Origin: CAWGCE01 sp964480915
GTDB taxonomy: Bacteria; Planctomycetota; Planctomycetia; Pirellulales; Pirellulaceae
Direction: 5' to 3'
NCBI GenBank assembly: GCA_964480915.1
Contig: CAYZRS010000093.1
Coordinates: forward strand, 1-16,138
DNA length: 16,138 bases
Shown here piece by piece: positions 1 through 8,250 of the stretch. The stretch's first letter is position 1. Each line of letters begins with the position of its first letter. The position numbers and the translations under genes are program-made. The notes under the pieces were generated by a model that was given only the letters and a program-made list of their open reading frames with translations, had not been told where the DNA came from and made no database searches.

Positions 1-852
1 CTAGCGTCGACGACCGAAGAGGGCCAGCGGCAGCAACAGAACCAACATCGGCAACATCGGTTCGGGAACGGGAATCACGGTCGGGTTGATCGTGACCTGT
101 TTCTTATCGATGAACGCCGTCGCGAAGACATCTTCCGCACTGGCGGTCATCGTGTTGTTCATGCTGAACTGAGCCGTCTTGATTCCCAACACGGGGTACA
201 TGTCGTCGATGTCGGGTCGGGATGCGATCAACTCAGCGACCAAATCGATGTTTGTTTCGGCCACCCAAGAAATGACATCTGGATTCGTCGCGTAGCCGTA
301 GACACCATCGCTGTCTGGCATGGGCGTGATATCCAAACTCAATCCAGAGATCGTGACGGGATTGTCGACATCAACCACCCGGCCGCCGATCGTTCCGTCG
401 TCCACAACGATTTGGCGGACATCTAGGAAGATTGGAGAAACGACTCCAACGTTCGTTAGATCGGTACCGCCCAAGGGCGAATGTGTATTTATCGAACCGA
501 ATTCTTCGACGTACAGGTTATTCAGCATCATGCCTTCATCGGCCGACAGTTCAAACGTGAGAAAACCGTCCGTGATATCCACCGCGGGACCATTGATCGC
601 CAACGCCGCGAAGGACGGCACGTTGAAGAGCAAAGAATCGCCTAACGATGAGGGCGTGCCGTAAAGACCCGTGAAGAGTTCCGACGGATTGTCCGGGAAC
701 GGGTCGGTCGTCGAGTTTTCGGTGATCCCTTTGTAGGTCAGTTGTTCGCCAGCGATGTCGCCGTAGACGATGGGATCAGCAGAAGCTTGCGTTCCGATTG
801 AGATGGAAATGGCAACACAGGCCATGACCAAATTCGATTTGAGTTTTTTCAT
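1..852 (-). CDS. PEP-CTERM sorting domain protein, exported, function unknown
   Basis: A 283-residue protein of unknown function, apparently made for export and surface sorting. The N-terminus (MKKLKSNLVMACVAISIS...) is a signal peptide with a Lys-rich n-region and a likely cleavage after ASA near residue 25. The C-terminus has the PEP-CTERM signature: VPEP (PEP at 263-265), a Leu/Val-rich helix, then a closing RRR. In that system the tail is held in the membrane and processed by an exosortase; no exosortase gene lies in this window. The middle is acidic and rich in Thr, Ser, Asp and Gly, as in extracellular beta-rich domains, and I recognise no catalytic motif. I chose the ATG at 850-852 because AAGGAGGG (858-865) sits 5 bases upstream and the signal peptide starts there; the frame is open further upstream to 996 but without signal features. 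The stop TAG lies at the very edge of the window. Confidence 0.88.
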   Translation of the reverse strand: MKKLKSNLVMACVAISISIGTQASADPIVYGDIAGEQLTYKGITENSTTDPFPDNPSELFTGLYGTPSSLGDSLLFNVPSFAALAINGPAVDITDGFLTFELSADEGMMLNNLYVEEFGSINTHSPLGGTDLTNVGVVSPIFLDVRQIVVDDGTIGGRVVDVDNPVTISGLSLDITPMPDSDGVYGYATNPDVISWVAETNIDLVAELIASRPDIDDMYPVLGIKTAQFSMNNTMTASAEDVFATAFIDKKQVTINPTVIPVPEPMLPMLVLLLPLALFGRRR

Positions 853-857
853 TAGTA

Positions 858-865
858 CCCTCCTT
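858..865 (-). promoter_or_regulatory. Strong Shine-Dalgarno site of the PEP-CTERM gene
   Basis: The minus strand reads AAGGAGGG, 5 bases before the ATG. It fixes the start and rules out the longer upstream reading of the same frame. Confidence 0.8.
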
Positions 866-955
866 TGTGAACAAATGCACAACATTCCGTTGTTTGCGCA
901 ACGCGTGCGCCCCGGGGCCGCGTCATCGGGCTCCTTAGGGATCGGCATTATGGAA

Positions 956-986
956 GAAGCCGAGGCTGCTTGGCAACCTCGGCTTC
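956..986 (-). terminator. Hairpin downstream of the XRE-like gene, probable terminator
   Basis: A perfect 10-bp inverted repeat (GAAGCCGAGG at 956-965, CCTCGGCTTC at 977-986) surrounds an 11-base loop. It lies 40 bases past the stop of the XRE-like gene and about 100 bases before the PEP-CTERM start. The T-rich stretch after it on the minus strand is short (TTCTTCC), so strict factor-independent termination is uncertain. It argues that the two genes are separate transcription units. Confidence 0.6.
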
Positions 987-1025
987 GTGCTAGCACTGGC
1001 GGTATTTTCCCGCCTCTGGTTTGGC

Positions 1026-1550
1026 TTACGAGAAATTATCCTTGCGAACAAGCGATTCCTCGGACATCAGGCGCTCAGCAGCACGCCCATATTCGTCCAG
1101 GCTGCGTCGTTGACCGACCGAGTGCCAAGCGCCAACCTCTGCTAGCTCGGGCATCATCTCGATCAGTTGTTGTTCCAGCGTTTGTGCCAATCGATTCGCC
1201 GAAGGCGAGGTCTCGTTCTCGACAAGCGCTTTCACGGTCTTCATGATGCGCACCAAGCGGGCTCGCTCCATGACGGGCCGAGACAACGGTGACGTCGGCT
1301 CCGAAAGCAACTCATTCACAGGGACGCCAAGGACTCGTTGCCATTCATATAGGTCACTCAGTCGAATATCTGAGTCTTCCGATTCTTGCGAACGGACACT
1401 CTTCAGGTCGGTTCCTAACTGCCGGGACGCACTTCGCAACGAAAGACCTTGCTGACGCCGTACAGTGGCAATGCGATGAAGCCTCTTGCCTGCCTGATTG
1501 GTCAGAGAGATCGATCGTTCCGTCCATGCGTTTCGCTCTACTGTAGCCAT
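1026..1550 (-). CDS. Small XRE-like helix-turn-helix protein
   Basis: A 174-residue probable DNA-binding protein. Residues 21-82 (GKRLHRIATVRRQQGLSLRS, then ASRQLG and ...LSDLYEWQRVLGVPVNELL) have the layout of an XRE/Cro fold: a basic first helix, a 'GLSLRSASRQLG' helix-turn-helix and a closing 'L..WQRVLGVPVNELL' segment. The rest (about 95-165) is helical with conserved-looking blocks such as ERARLVRIMKT, LEQQLIEMMPEL and WHSVGQRRSLDEYGR. I associate this combination with a family common in planctomycetes, of unknown regulon; this is from memory and not searched. The ATG at 1548-1550 was chosen because AGGAGA (1558-1563) is 7 bases upstream; the frame is open to 1670 without a better start. 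It is transcribed toward the PEP-CTERM gene, but a hairpin separates them. Confidence 0.8.
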   Translation of the reverse strand: MATVERNAWTERSISLTNQAGKRLHRIATVRRQQGLSLRSASRQLGTDLKSVRSQESEDSDIRLSDLYEWQRVLGVPVNELLSEPTSPLSRPVMERARLVRIMKTVKALVENETSPSANRLAQTLEQQLIEMMPELAEVGAWHSVGQRRSLDEYGRAAERLMSEESLVRKDNFS

Positions 1551-2132
1551 GGCTGTTTCTCCTGTCCGAATAACGGACGATGACGATAGATGAGTGTGAA
1601 AAGGAGAAGCTGACCGACACGCAGATACAAATCGGATAACGAATGCGTGGCGACTAGCTTCGCTTACCATGCAGTCGTCACATACAGACGGCGCATGGCA
1701 AGTGAACTTCCTTGCCGCGATGGCCCAGGCAGAACGCCCACAGCGAGAGCGGATTCGCTTCCGTTGCGAAAGTTCCAGCCCTAATGAATCCCCTTCTTGT
1801 TAGCTCAACACGCAATTCAGAAAAGACTTGGTGAATCGGTGCCCCGTGCTGAGCGACTACGAAAATTATAGAAGCAATTCCTTCGCTGTCATCCGCGATT
1901 CGGTCCGTTTTTTCGTGCGATATTTGATGTGTAGCAAAGTGATTCAATGCCTTGAGAACCGAGGCAAATAAGGTGAACCTTGATACACCCCAACAGAGAC
2001 AATCGTCGCATTTTGAGACTCAATACGACAGCAAAGCGCCCAAATTAAGAACTGGACACCTAGACCCGACCTGTCAAACAGGAATACCAAAAAAGTAACC
2101 GCCACCACAGAACGAAGATTCGAATGGGCCGA
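1551..2132. other. 582-base spacer without a convincing gene
   Basis: This stretch lies between the starts of the XRE-like gene and the end of the GT2 gene. It appears richer in A and T than the neighbouring genes. One minus-strand frame (1678-1947, 89 codons, ATG start) is open, but it has no Shine-Dalgarno site at a usable distance (AAGG almost touches the ATG), its third codon positions are not GC-biased like the neighbours, and the product resembles nothing I know. A CCTGT/ACAGG mini-hairpin (2070-2082) and an A6 run (2092-2097, T6 on the minus strand) lie downstream of the GT2 gene and may help end its transcript. Nothing else stands out. Confidence 0.5.
1564..1578. promoter_or_regulatory. 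Small dyad, possible autoregulatory operator
   Basis: GTCCG(1564-1568)-AATAA-CGGAC(1574-1578) is a 5-bp inverted repeat directly upstream of the Shine-Dalgarno site of the XRE-like gene. Such short dyads near the start are typical operator sites of XRE proteins, so autoregulation is possible. The repeat is short enough to arise by chance. Confidence 0.25.
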
Positions 2133-2684
2133 TCACACTTTGATCCGTTTGACTTGGAGGTGATGGCGAGGCAAGTCGCCGTTGCCGAGTTGGCGAATGG
2201 CGGCGCGGCGAATGATCTTCAAACCACTGCCGACCGGCGTCGGACCTGCCGGCACGCCCGTTGTTCCTTGATCGAGTCGCAAGTGACGCCGCTTGTCCGA
2301 GACTTCCAGTTTCGGTGGACGTCCCACAGCGACAACCAAACCGGAGTCGTTGCGAAGGTGCCAAAGCTGGACGAGTTCTTTGATCGTCGGCGTCGTTCCG
2401 ACTTCTTGGATCATGATCAGATCGCCATTCGTTTCCCGCAGTCCGGTCTGCTCAGCAGCAGCTTGCCCGTAGTTCATACTGTTACGCACCAGCGAAATCT
2501 GCGGGAAGCGACTGACCAGATCGGCCGCCACGTTGGATGTGTCATCCACAGATCCGTCATCAATGATGAGCACATCGAAGCTCAACGTTAAATCCGATAA
2601 GATGTCCAGAAGACGTAGGACCTGTTGCTTTAGCGATCGTTCACCGTTGAACACTGGCAAAACATAACTGAGGGAAGCAGACAC
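2133..2684 (-). CDS. Short glycosyltransferase family 2-like protein with degenerate DxD
   Basis: A 183-residue protein with the N-terminal half of a GT-A/GT2 fold. Residues 6-13 (SYVLPVFN), then DVLIIDDGSVDDTSNVAADL (residues 38-57) carrying the nucleotide-binding Asp-Asp, then VRNSMNYGQAAAEQTGLRETNGDLIMIQEVG are recognisable. Where active enzymes have a metal-binding DxD after 'GDLI' (QDADG-like), this protein reads QEVG. It ends soon after and lacks the acceptor-binding second half and any membrane segment, so it is shorter than usual catalytic GT2 proteins. It may be a non-catalytic member or bind a different ligand. The start is GTG at 2682-2684, with GGAGA (2692-2696) 7 bases upstream. 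It diverges from hisI across 177 bases. The fold assignment is fairly secure and the activity is not. Confidence 0.75.
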   Translation of the reverse strand: MSASLSYVLPVFNGERSLKQQVLRLLDILSDLTLSFDVLIIDDGSVDDTSNVAADLVSRFPQISLVRNSMNYGQAAAEQTGLRETNGDLIMIQEVGTTPTIKELVQLWHLRNDSGLVVAVGRPPKLEVSDKRRHLRLDQGTTGVPAGPTPVGSGLKIIRRAAIRQLGNGDLPRHHLQVKRIKV

Positions 2685-2828
2685 GGTGTAGTCTCCGTGG
2701 ACGAAGAGTTGTGACAGTCGGGCGAATCATCCGTTATGGTTTGATTTCGACCGATTAGGAGGAGCGACTCGACGATTTGTTTCTTAGTGTCCTGTTGCGC
2801 TGTTTGTCCCGTAACTTTCTTTCATCAC

Positions 2829-2848
2829 AACGGCACTGATTAGCCGTT
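2829..2848 (+). promoter_or_regulatory. Hairpin touching the hisI ribosome binding site
   Basis: AACGGC (2829-2834) and GCCGTT (2843-2848) form a 6-bp stem with an 8-base loop, ending one base before the AGGAG site (2850-2854). In the mRNA it could affect ribosome access or 5' stability. No known riboswitch is recognised. Confidence 0.35.
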
Positions 2849-2849
2849 T

Positions 2850-2854
2850 AGGAG
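2850..2854 (+). promoter_or_regulatory. Shine-Dalgarno site deciding the non-ATG hisI start
   Basis: AGGAG lies 7 bases before TTG at 2862 and 10 before GTG at 2865. There is no in-frame ATG near the N-terminus, so one of these two codons must be the start. Confidence 0.7.
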
Positions 2855-2861
2855 CCGCACC

Positions 2862-3293
2862 TTGGTGAAGTCCCCCAATGATGAACTCCCCCAATTTGAC
2901 GACGATCAGCACCTACTACCGGCAATAGCGCAAGAGGCAAGTTCCGGTCGCGTTCTCATGTTGGGTTGGATGAATCGAGCCGCCTTTAACGAAACGGTCG
3001 AATCGGGAAAGGCTGTCTATTTCAGCCGCTCCAGAAACTCCCTCTGGCGCAAAGGAGAAACTAGCGGTCACGTCCAGGAGGTCGAACAGATCTTGGTCGA
3101 TTGTGACGCGGACGCGATTCTGCTGCGAGTGCACCAAACTGGCGCCGCTTGCCACGCCGGCTTTACCAGTTGCTTCTATCGAGAGCTCAACAGAACAGAC
3201 AACTCGTGGCAAGAATTCGAGCCGCGGCAGTTCGATCCGGCCGACGTCTACGGAAAATCGACGCCGCCTTCCCCTCCAAACCCCAACGAATAA
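2862..3293 (+). CDS. hisI: Phosphoribosyl-AMP cyclohydrolase
   Basis: A cytosolic enzyme of histidine biosynthesis that hydrolyses the purine ring of phosphoribosyl-AMP to give ProFAR. The 143 residues cover the whole family domain: GRVLMLGWMN (29-38), YFSRSRNSLWRKGETSGH (53-70), the metal-binding DCDAD (80-84), and the zinc ligands C81, C97 (in GAACH) and C104 (in TSCFYR). All expected residues are present. No HisE domain is fused; the C-terminus is a short Pro-rich tail (STPPSPPNPNE). The start is TTG 2862 or GTG 2865, as set by the AGGAG site. The RidA-family gene begins 10 bases after the stop, so the two are very likely co-transcribed. No other his gene is in the window. Confidence 0.95.
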   Translation: MVKSPNDELPQFDDDQHLLPAIAQEASSGRVLMLGWMNRAAFNETVESGKAVYFSRSRNSLWRKGETSGHVQEVEQILVDCDADAILLRVHQTGAACHAGFTSCFYRELNRTDNSWQEFEPRQFDPADVYGKSTPPSPPNPNE

Positions 3294-3297
3294 GGAG
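3294..3297 (+). promoter_or_regulatory. Shine-Dalgarno site deciding the TTG start of the RidA-family gene
   Basis: The hisI stop TAA runs into AAGGAGA; GGAG (3294-3297) is 6 bases before TTG at 3304. Upstream, the same frame lies inside hisI and gives residues unlike the family, so TTG 3304 is the best start. Confidence 0.7.
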
Positions 3298-3303
3298 ACA
3301 GCC

Positions 3304-3768
3304 TTGACCTTCGAAGCGAAACTGAGCGAACTCAATCTCTCACTGCCCAGCCCTCCGGCCGCCATCGGCGTCTACAAACCGATCGTGATCGTGCAAACGA
3401 CCGCCTACCTCTCCGGCCACGGCCCGCTGCATGAAGACGGTTCGTTTACCGTCGGCCGCATCGGCGAAGATCTCGATCAAGCCGCGGGCTACGACGCGGC
3501 TCGACTGGCCGGCCTGGCCATGCTGGCAACCCTGCGCGGCGAGCTGGGTTCACTCGATCGAGTCGCCCGACTCACGAAGCTGTTGGGCATGGTGAATTGC
3601 ACACCCGACTTTACCGCTCAACCGGCTGTCGTGAATGGCTGCAGCGAACTGTTCGCCGAAGTATTCGGTGCCGACTGCGGAATCGCGGCCCGCAGCGCCG
3701 TGGGAGTCACATCGCTGCCGGGCGGATGGCCGGTCGAAATCGAAGCGATCTTCGAAGTGAACGCCTGA
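3304..3768 (+). CDS. RidA/YjgF/YER057c family protein
   Basis: A 154-residue member of the RidA superfamily. Classic RidA is a cytosolic trimer that hydrolyses reactive enamines and imines formed by PLP enzymes. The fold is visible from LSLPSPPAAIGVYKPIVIVQ through YLSGHGPL, VGRIGEDLDQAAGYDAARLA, a GELGSLDRVARLTKLLGMVN block and ARSAVGVTSLPGGWPVEIEA. The Arg of ARSAVGV matches the carboxylate-binding Arg of RidA, and the C-terminal VEIEA block is also typical. The extra length and the GRIGEDLD...GYDAARLA segment suggest the longer YjgF-like subgroup of about 150 residues, whose substrate is less well defined. It sits 10 bases after hisI with a TTG start, so it is probably the second gene of a two-gene operon. 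A palindromic patch follows its stop. Confidence 0.9.
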   Translation: MTFEAKLSELNLSLPSPPAAIGVYKPIVIVQTTAYLSGHGPLHEDGSFTVGRIGEDLDQAAGYDAARLAGLAMLATLRGELGSLDRVARLTKLLGMVNCTPDFTAQPAVVNGCSELFAEVFGADCGIAARSAVGVTSLPGGWPVEIEAIFEVNA

Positions 3769-3772
3769 CATC

Positions 3773-3899
3773 CACCTTTTCGTTTTGTCGCCTTTCGCTC
3801 CGTGAAAGGAGCGCGACAAATCAACGAACGACGCGATTCCCATCACCGGAAGAATCAAGACGGAACGCTGATGACGCTACTCTTGCGGAACAAAAGGTG
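3773..3899. repeat. Palindrome-rich REP/MITE-like patch
   Basis: This 127-base stretch between convergent genes is bounded by an exact 8-bp inverted repeat, CACCTTTT (3773-3780) and AAAAGGTG (3892-3899). Inside it is a long nested palindrome (3784-3820). There is no coding potential. The shape fits a REP or miniature inverted-repeat element, and I recall similar 'CTTTCGCTCC...GAAAGGAGC' palindromes being frequent in planctomycete genomes, but only one copy is in this window. An 8-bp bounding repeat alone could be chance. Confidence 0.4.
3784..3820 (+). terminator. Nested palindrome after the RidA-family gene, possible terminator
   Basis: TTTGTCGC (3784-3791) pairs exactly with GCGACAAA (3813-3820). 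Inside it, GCTCC (3797-3801) pairs with GGAGC (3808-3812) around a 6-base loop; CTTTC (3792-3796) can instead pair with GAAAG (3804-3808). The T4 and A3 flanks make it a possible bidirectional terminator for the convergent RidA-family and protease genes, though it may equally be a repeat core. Confidence 0.5.
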
Positions 3900-3981
3900 A
3901 CATTCGCCGCACGTATTCACCGCTTAATGAAAACCAATTTGGATGCCCCCGTTCAGCAGTGCCGATCTTTCGACAGCGCTG

Positions 3982-5373
3982 TTAACGCACGGGACGCCAG
4001 CCCCCTTCACCACGTGGTGCCTGTGGACCGGGCGGCGATTCGCGCGGCACGCGAGCCTGAGTCAGCGCGTGCGGACCACGTCGATCCAACTCGGCCGAAA
4101 TCTGTCTCATCAGGTTAGGCGACGGTCGGTCCAGCACGTAGACCTGACTGCCACTTCGTGACGTTTCGTCCGTGCGCACGATACAAATGACCTCGGCATC
4201 GGCGTTGGTCGAACTGGCGGCTCCGCGAGTGTGGTTACCGGCTGCGTGGAAATCAGAAGTCGCACCCGAAGTTGGCAATGGCGCGGTGGCCGGTACCGCC
4301 GCCGCAGAACGAAGACGAGAGTTCGGCGTCGTCCGGCTGGCGATCGCCGGCGGCTGGTTGCGATATACAAACCCCAGCCCGGCGGAATCCAATTCCGTAT
4401 GGATCGGACCTAAGGCGGCGTACAGACCTTCATCGGCCTGCTGATCGGCCGCATTACACACGCCTATGAGTGTTCCTGTTTCGTCAAATAACCCACCTCC
4501 GCTGCGGCCATCCATCGGCCGCCCACCGACGACCAAGTTGGCCGGACCGTGGTAACGATTGATAGCCAATATCTGATTCGTCTCGACCGTGGGATCGGCG
4601 CCTCGATTGCAACCAATCGTGAAGACCTTCATCGACTTCGCTGGGCGAGTGCCCGATCCTCCGACGCGGACTGCTTCCATGGGAACTCGAGTCCTTACGC
4701 TTACGAGCCCCACATCGCGACGAATGTCTCGGCTGATGAGCTTACCTGGGACGTTCGTCCCGGCACCCGGTACGAACAGATCGCAAAGGATCGGGCCCTT
4801 TCCTTCCGAGGCATTAAAAATGTGAGCGCACGTGAGCACCAGCACTTCGTCTTCGTGAACATCGACGATCGTGCCGGTACCGAACGAAAGCCCATTCGCA
4901 TCTTCAATGCGTAGGCGGACCGTGGCCCGCAGCGCCTGCTGAACGGCATCCGGGCTCATCGCCGCAACCGGCGAGGGCAGGGCGGTCGGCGACGCAGTCG
5001 GTGGTGCCGAGCTTTGAGTTAAATGATCTGGGCGTCGTGGAGTCGCCTTGCTGGCGACCGACCGACCGGCACTCTGTAACATCGCCACCAGTTCGGCAGC
5101 CGACTGACGGCCGACTTTTTGTCCGACAATCTGTCCGTCGGCGACGGCGACGAATGTCGGCAAGGCTTGAATGCCGACTTGCTGAGCCAGCTCTGATTCT
5201 TGGTCGGCATCAATCTGACGGACCGGCCAACCCTGCTGTTTCAACTGAGCCAGGATGGGCTCCATCTGACGGCAAGCACCGCACTGAGGCGAGGTAAACT
5301 CCCACAGCTCGGCAGGCTGCGCAACGACGGTAGACAGCGCCAGCATGGAACTGGCGAATAAAAAACTGAGCAT
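3982..5373 (-). CDS. Exported thioredoxin-like / trypsin-like serine protease fusion
   Basis: A 463-residue fusion. Residues 1-19 (MLSFLFASSMLALSTVVA) form a signal peptide. Residues 22-103 are thioredoxin-like: LWEFTSPQ, the CGAC redox pair (C31, C34), DAD, and the cis-proline loop ALPTF (P72). A Pro/Ser/Ala-rich linker (about 105-140) leads to a chymotrypsin-fold protease (about 145-335) with a complete triad: H184 in LTCAHIF, D220 in RRDVGLVSV and S291 in DGRSGGGLFD. A second low-complexity stretch (340-388) precedes a small domain (AEVICIVRTDE...VYVLDRPSPNLMRQISAEL, about 393-432). There is no PDZ domain, unlike DegP. Location is probably periplasmic, with a role in envelope protein quality control or redox-linked proteolysis; the role is inferred. 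The ATG at 5371-5373 has AGGGAGGG 5 bases upstream. Confidence 0.85.
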   Translation of the reverse strand: MLSFLFASSMLALSTVVAQPAELWEFTSPQCGACRQMEPILAQLKQQGWPVRQIDADQESELAQQVGIQALPTFVAVADGQIVGQKVGRQSAAELVAMLQSAGRSVASKATPRRPDHLTQSSAPPTASPTALPSPVAAMSPDAVQQALRATVRLRIEDANGLSFGTGTIVDVHEDEVLVLTCAHIFNASEGKGPILCDLFVPGAGTNVPGKLISRDIRRDVGLVSVRTRVPMEAVRVGGSGTRPAKSMKVFTIGCNRGADPTVETNQILAINRYHGPANLVVGGRPMDGRSGGGLFDETGTLIGVCNAADQQADEGLYAALGPIHTELDSAGLGFVYRNQPPAIASRTTPNSRLRSAAAVPATAPLPTSGATSDFHAAGNHTRGAASSTNADAEVICIVRTDETSRSGSQVYVLDRPSPNLMRQISAELDRRGPHALTQARVPRESPPGPQAPRGEGGWRPVR

Positions 5374-5377
5374 GGCG

Positions 5378-5385
5378 CCCTCCCT
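5378..5385 (-). promoter_or_regulatory. Shine-Dalgarno site of the thioredoxin-protease gene
   Basis: The minus strand reads AGGGAGGG ending 4-5 bases before the ATG. It selects the start that begins the signal peptide, and not the in-frame codon 14 residues upstream. Confidence 0.7.
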
Positions 5386-5510
5386 GGACCATTGCCTGAT
5401 GACGACGAAAAACATCTTGGGTCAGACATCTCTCGCAAGGTGTCGGTGGTCGGTCTTCCTGACCGGTTACCGACTGCGGAGCCAAACTGTGGCAACCTTG
5501 TGCGGGCGAC

Positions 5511-5552
5511 TCAAGCCCAGAAGTGGTAGGCGGCGATAGCATCGGGTCGCAT
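5511..5552 (-). CDS. Possible 13-residue upstream peptide (leader ORF)
   Basis: ATG at 5550-5552 is preceded by GGAGGAG (5558-5564) at 5 bases, one of the strongest ribosome sites in the window. The encoded peptide is MRPDAIAAYHFWA, then TGA. It lies 137 bases before the thioredoxin-protease start on the same strand, so it could be a leader peptide or the tail of a longer small gene in the same frame (open to 5702). There is no amino-acid run typical of attenuators. This could be chance. Confidence 0.25.
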   Translation of the reverse strand: MRPDAIAAYHFWA

Positions 5553-5904
5553 GTCGGCTCCTCCGCGGCCATGCGAACCGCCGCCGTCGTCTTGTTCCAT
5601 GGCCGACGGCACTGAAATCCGTGCTCGAGACAAATTCCTGGCTCCGACGATCTCGTGACGCGTCCCAAAGTCTGCGATACTCTGTCCAACTCGATCGACC
5701 ACGCAGGGCAGTGGGGCATCTCACCATGCTCGCACCGCGGCGAACTTCCCAAGTGCTAGCTGTGTCTTTGGCTAACCGCCCGGACAAACGGCCCAGGGCG
5801 ACGAAGCATTGCGAAGACGACCGACTGGCAACCGATAGAAGTACGAATCGGACGAGACAAATATTACCGCTGCTCCCTCGCGGCAAAACTCATTGAGCAA
5901 ATTC

Positions 5905-7947
<2,043 letters not shown>

Positions 7948-7987
7948 TTGCTTTTACGGACGGGTATCCGCAGACCCAAAACGTCAT

Positions 7988-8212
7988 TCAAGCCTGCTGC
8001 TTGTAATACTCAGTCGTGACCGGTTCTTCCACCGTTTCGAGGTCGGGATGGATCCCGTTTTGAATCATCTCCAAACGCTCTTGATGACGGCAGTATTGCT
8101 CATAAATTTTTTGAGCACCGCCAAAGATGATGGCGGTCACGGGAATCAAAACCCACACGACGGCCGGATTGAGGAAGAAAACTTCCCAACGAAATGCTGC
8201 GAACAACGTCAT
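7988..8212 (-). CDS. Small single-pass membrane protein
   Basis: A 74-residue protein with one membrane helix (about 16-33, PAVVWVLIPVTAIIFGGA) followed by a charged amphipathic stretch, KIYEQYCRHQERLEMIQNGIHPDLE. The 'hERLeMIqnGiHPD' block recurs in small bacterial membrane proteins of unknown function, loosely like PspB-type proteins. It ends in an acidic tail. The ATG at 8210-8212 is supported by AAAGGGG (8219-8225) 6 bases upstream. It lies 38 bases after the nuclease gene on the same strand, so it may be co-transcribed with it. No function can be assigned. Confidence 0.8.
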   Translation of the reverse strand: MTLFAAFRWEVFFLNPAVVWVLIPVTAIIFGGAQKIYEQYCRHQERLEMIQNGIHPDLETVEEPVTTEYYKQQA

Positions 8213-8250
8213 GGTGCACCCCTTTCATGACAACGAGGACTAAGTACTGG

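Larger units (their letters stand above)
5374..5904. other. 531-base divergent spacer between the protease gene and metG
   Basis: The spacer must hold the promoters of both flanking genes, but no -35/-10 pair is convincing. Several frames are open on both strands (for example 5467-5886 and 5511-5702, minus); their products are Arg/Ser-rich or otherwise unlike known proteins. The one notable item is a 13-codon ORF at 5511-5552 with a perfect Shine-Dalgarno site. A small hairpin CGGTC(5451-5455)/GACCG(5461-5465) lies in what would be the protease leader. Confidence 0.5.

Noticed and set aside
1678..1947. 89-codon minus-strand frame in the 1551-2132 spacer
   Set aside because: No usable ribosome site, no GC bias at third codon positions and no recognisable motif. 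It might be a decayed or foreign small gene, but the evidence is too thin.
5210..5752. 180-codon minus-strand frame across the protease N-terminus and spacer
   Set aside because: It overlaps the thioredoxin domain in another frame and has a Cys/Pro/Arg-rich composition without domain features.
7948..7987. Possible terminator between metG and the small membrane gene
   Set aside because: Only 4-bp dyads (CGGA/TCCG, GGGT/ACCC) are present with no proper T run, so not listed.
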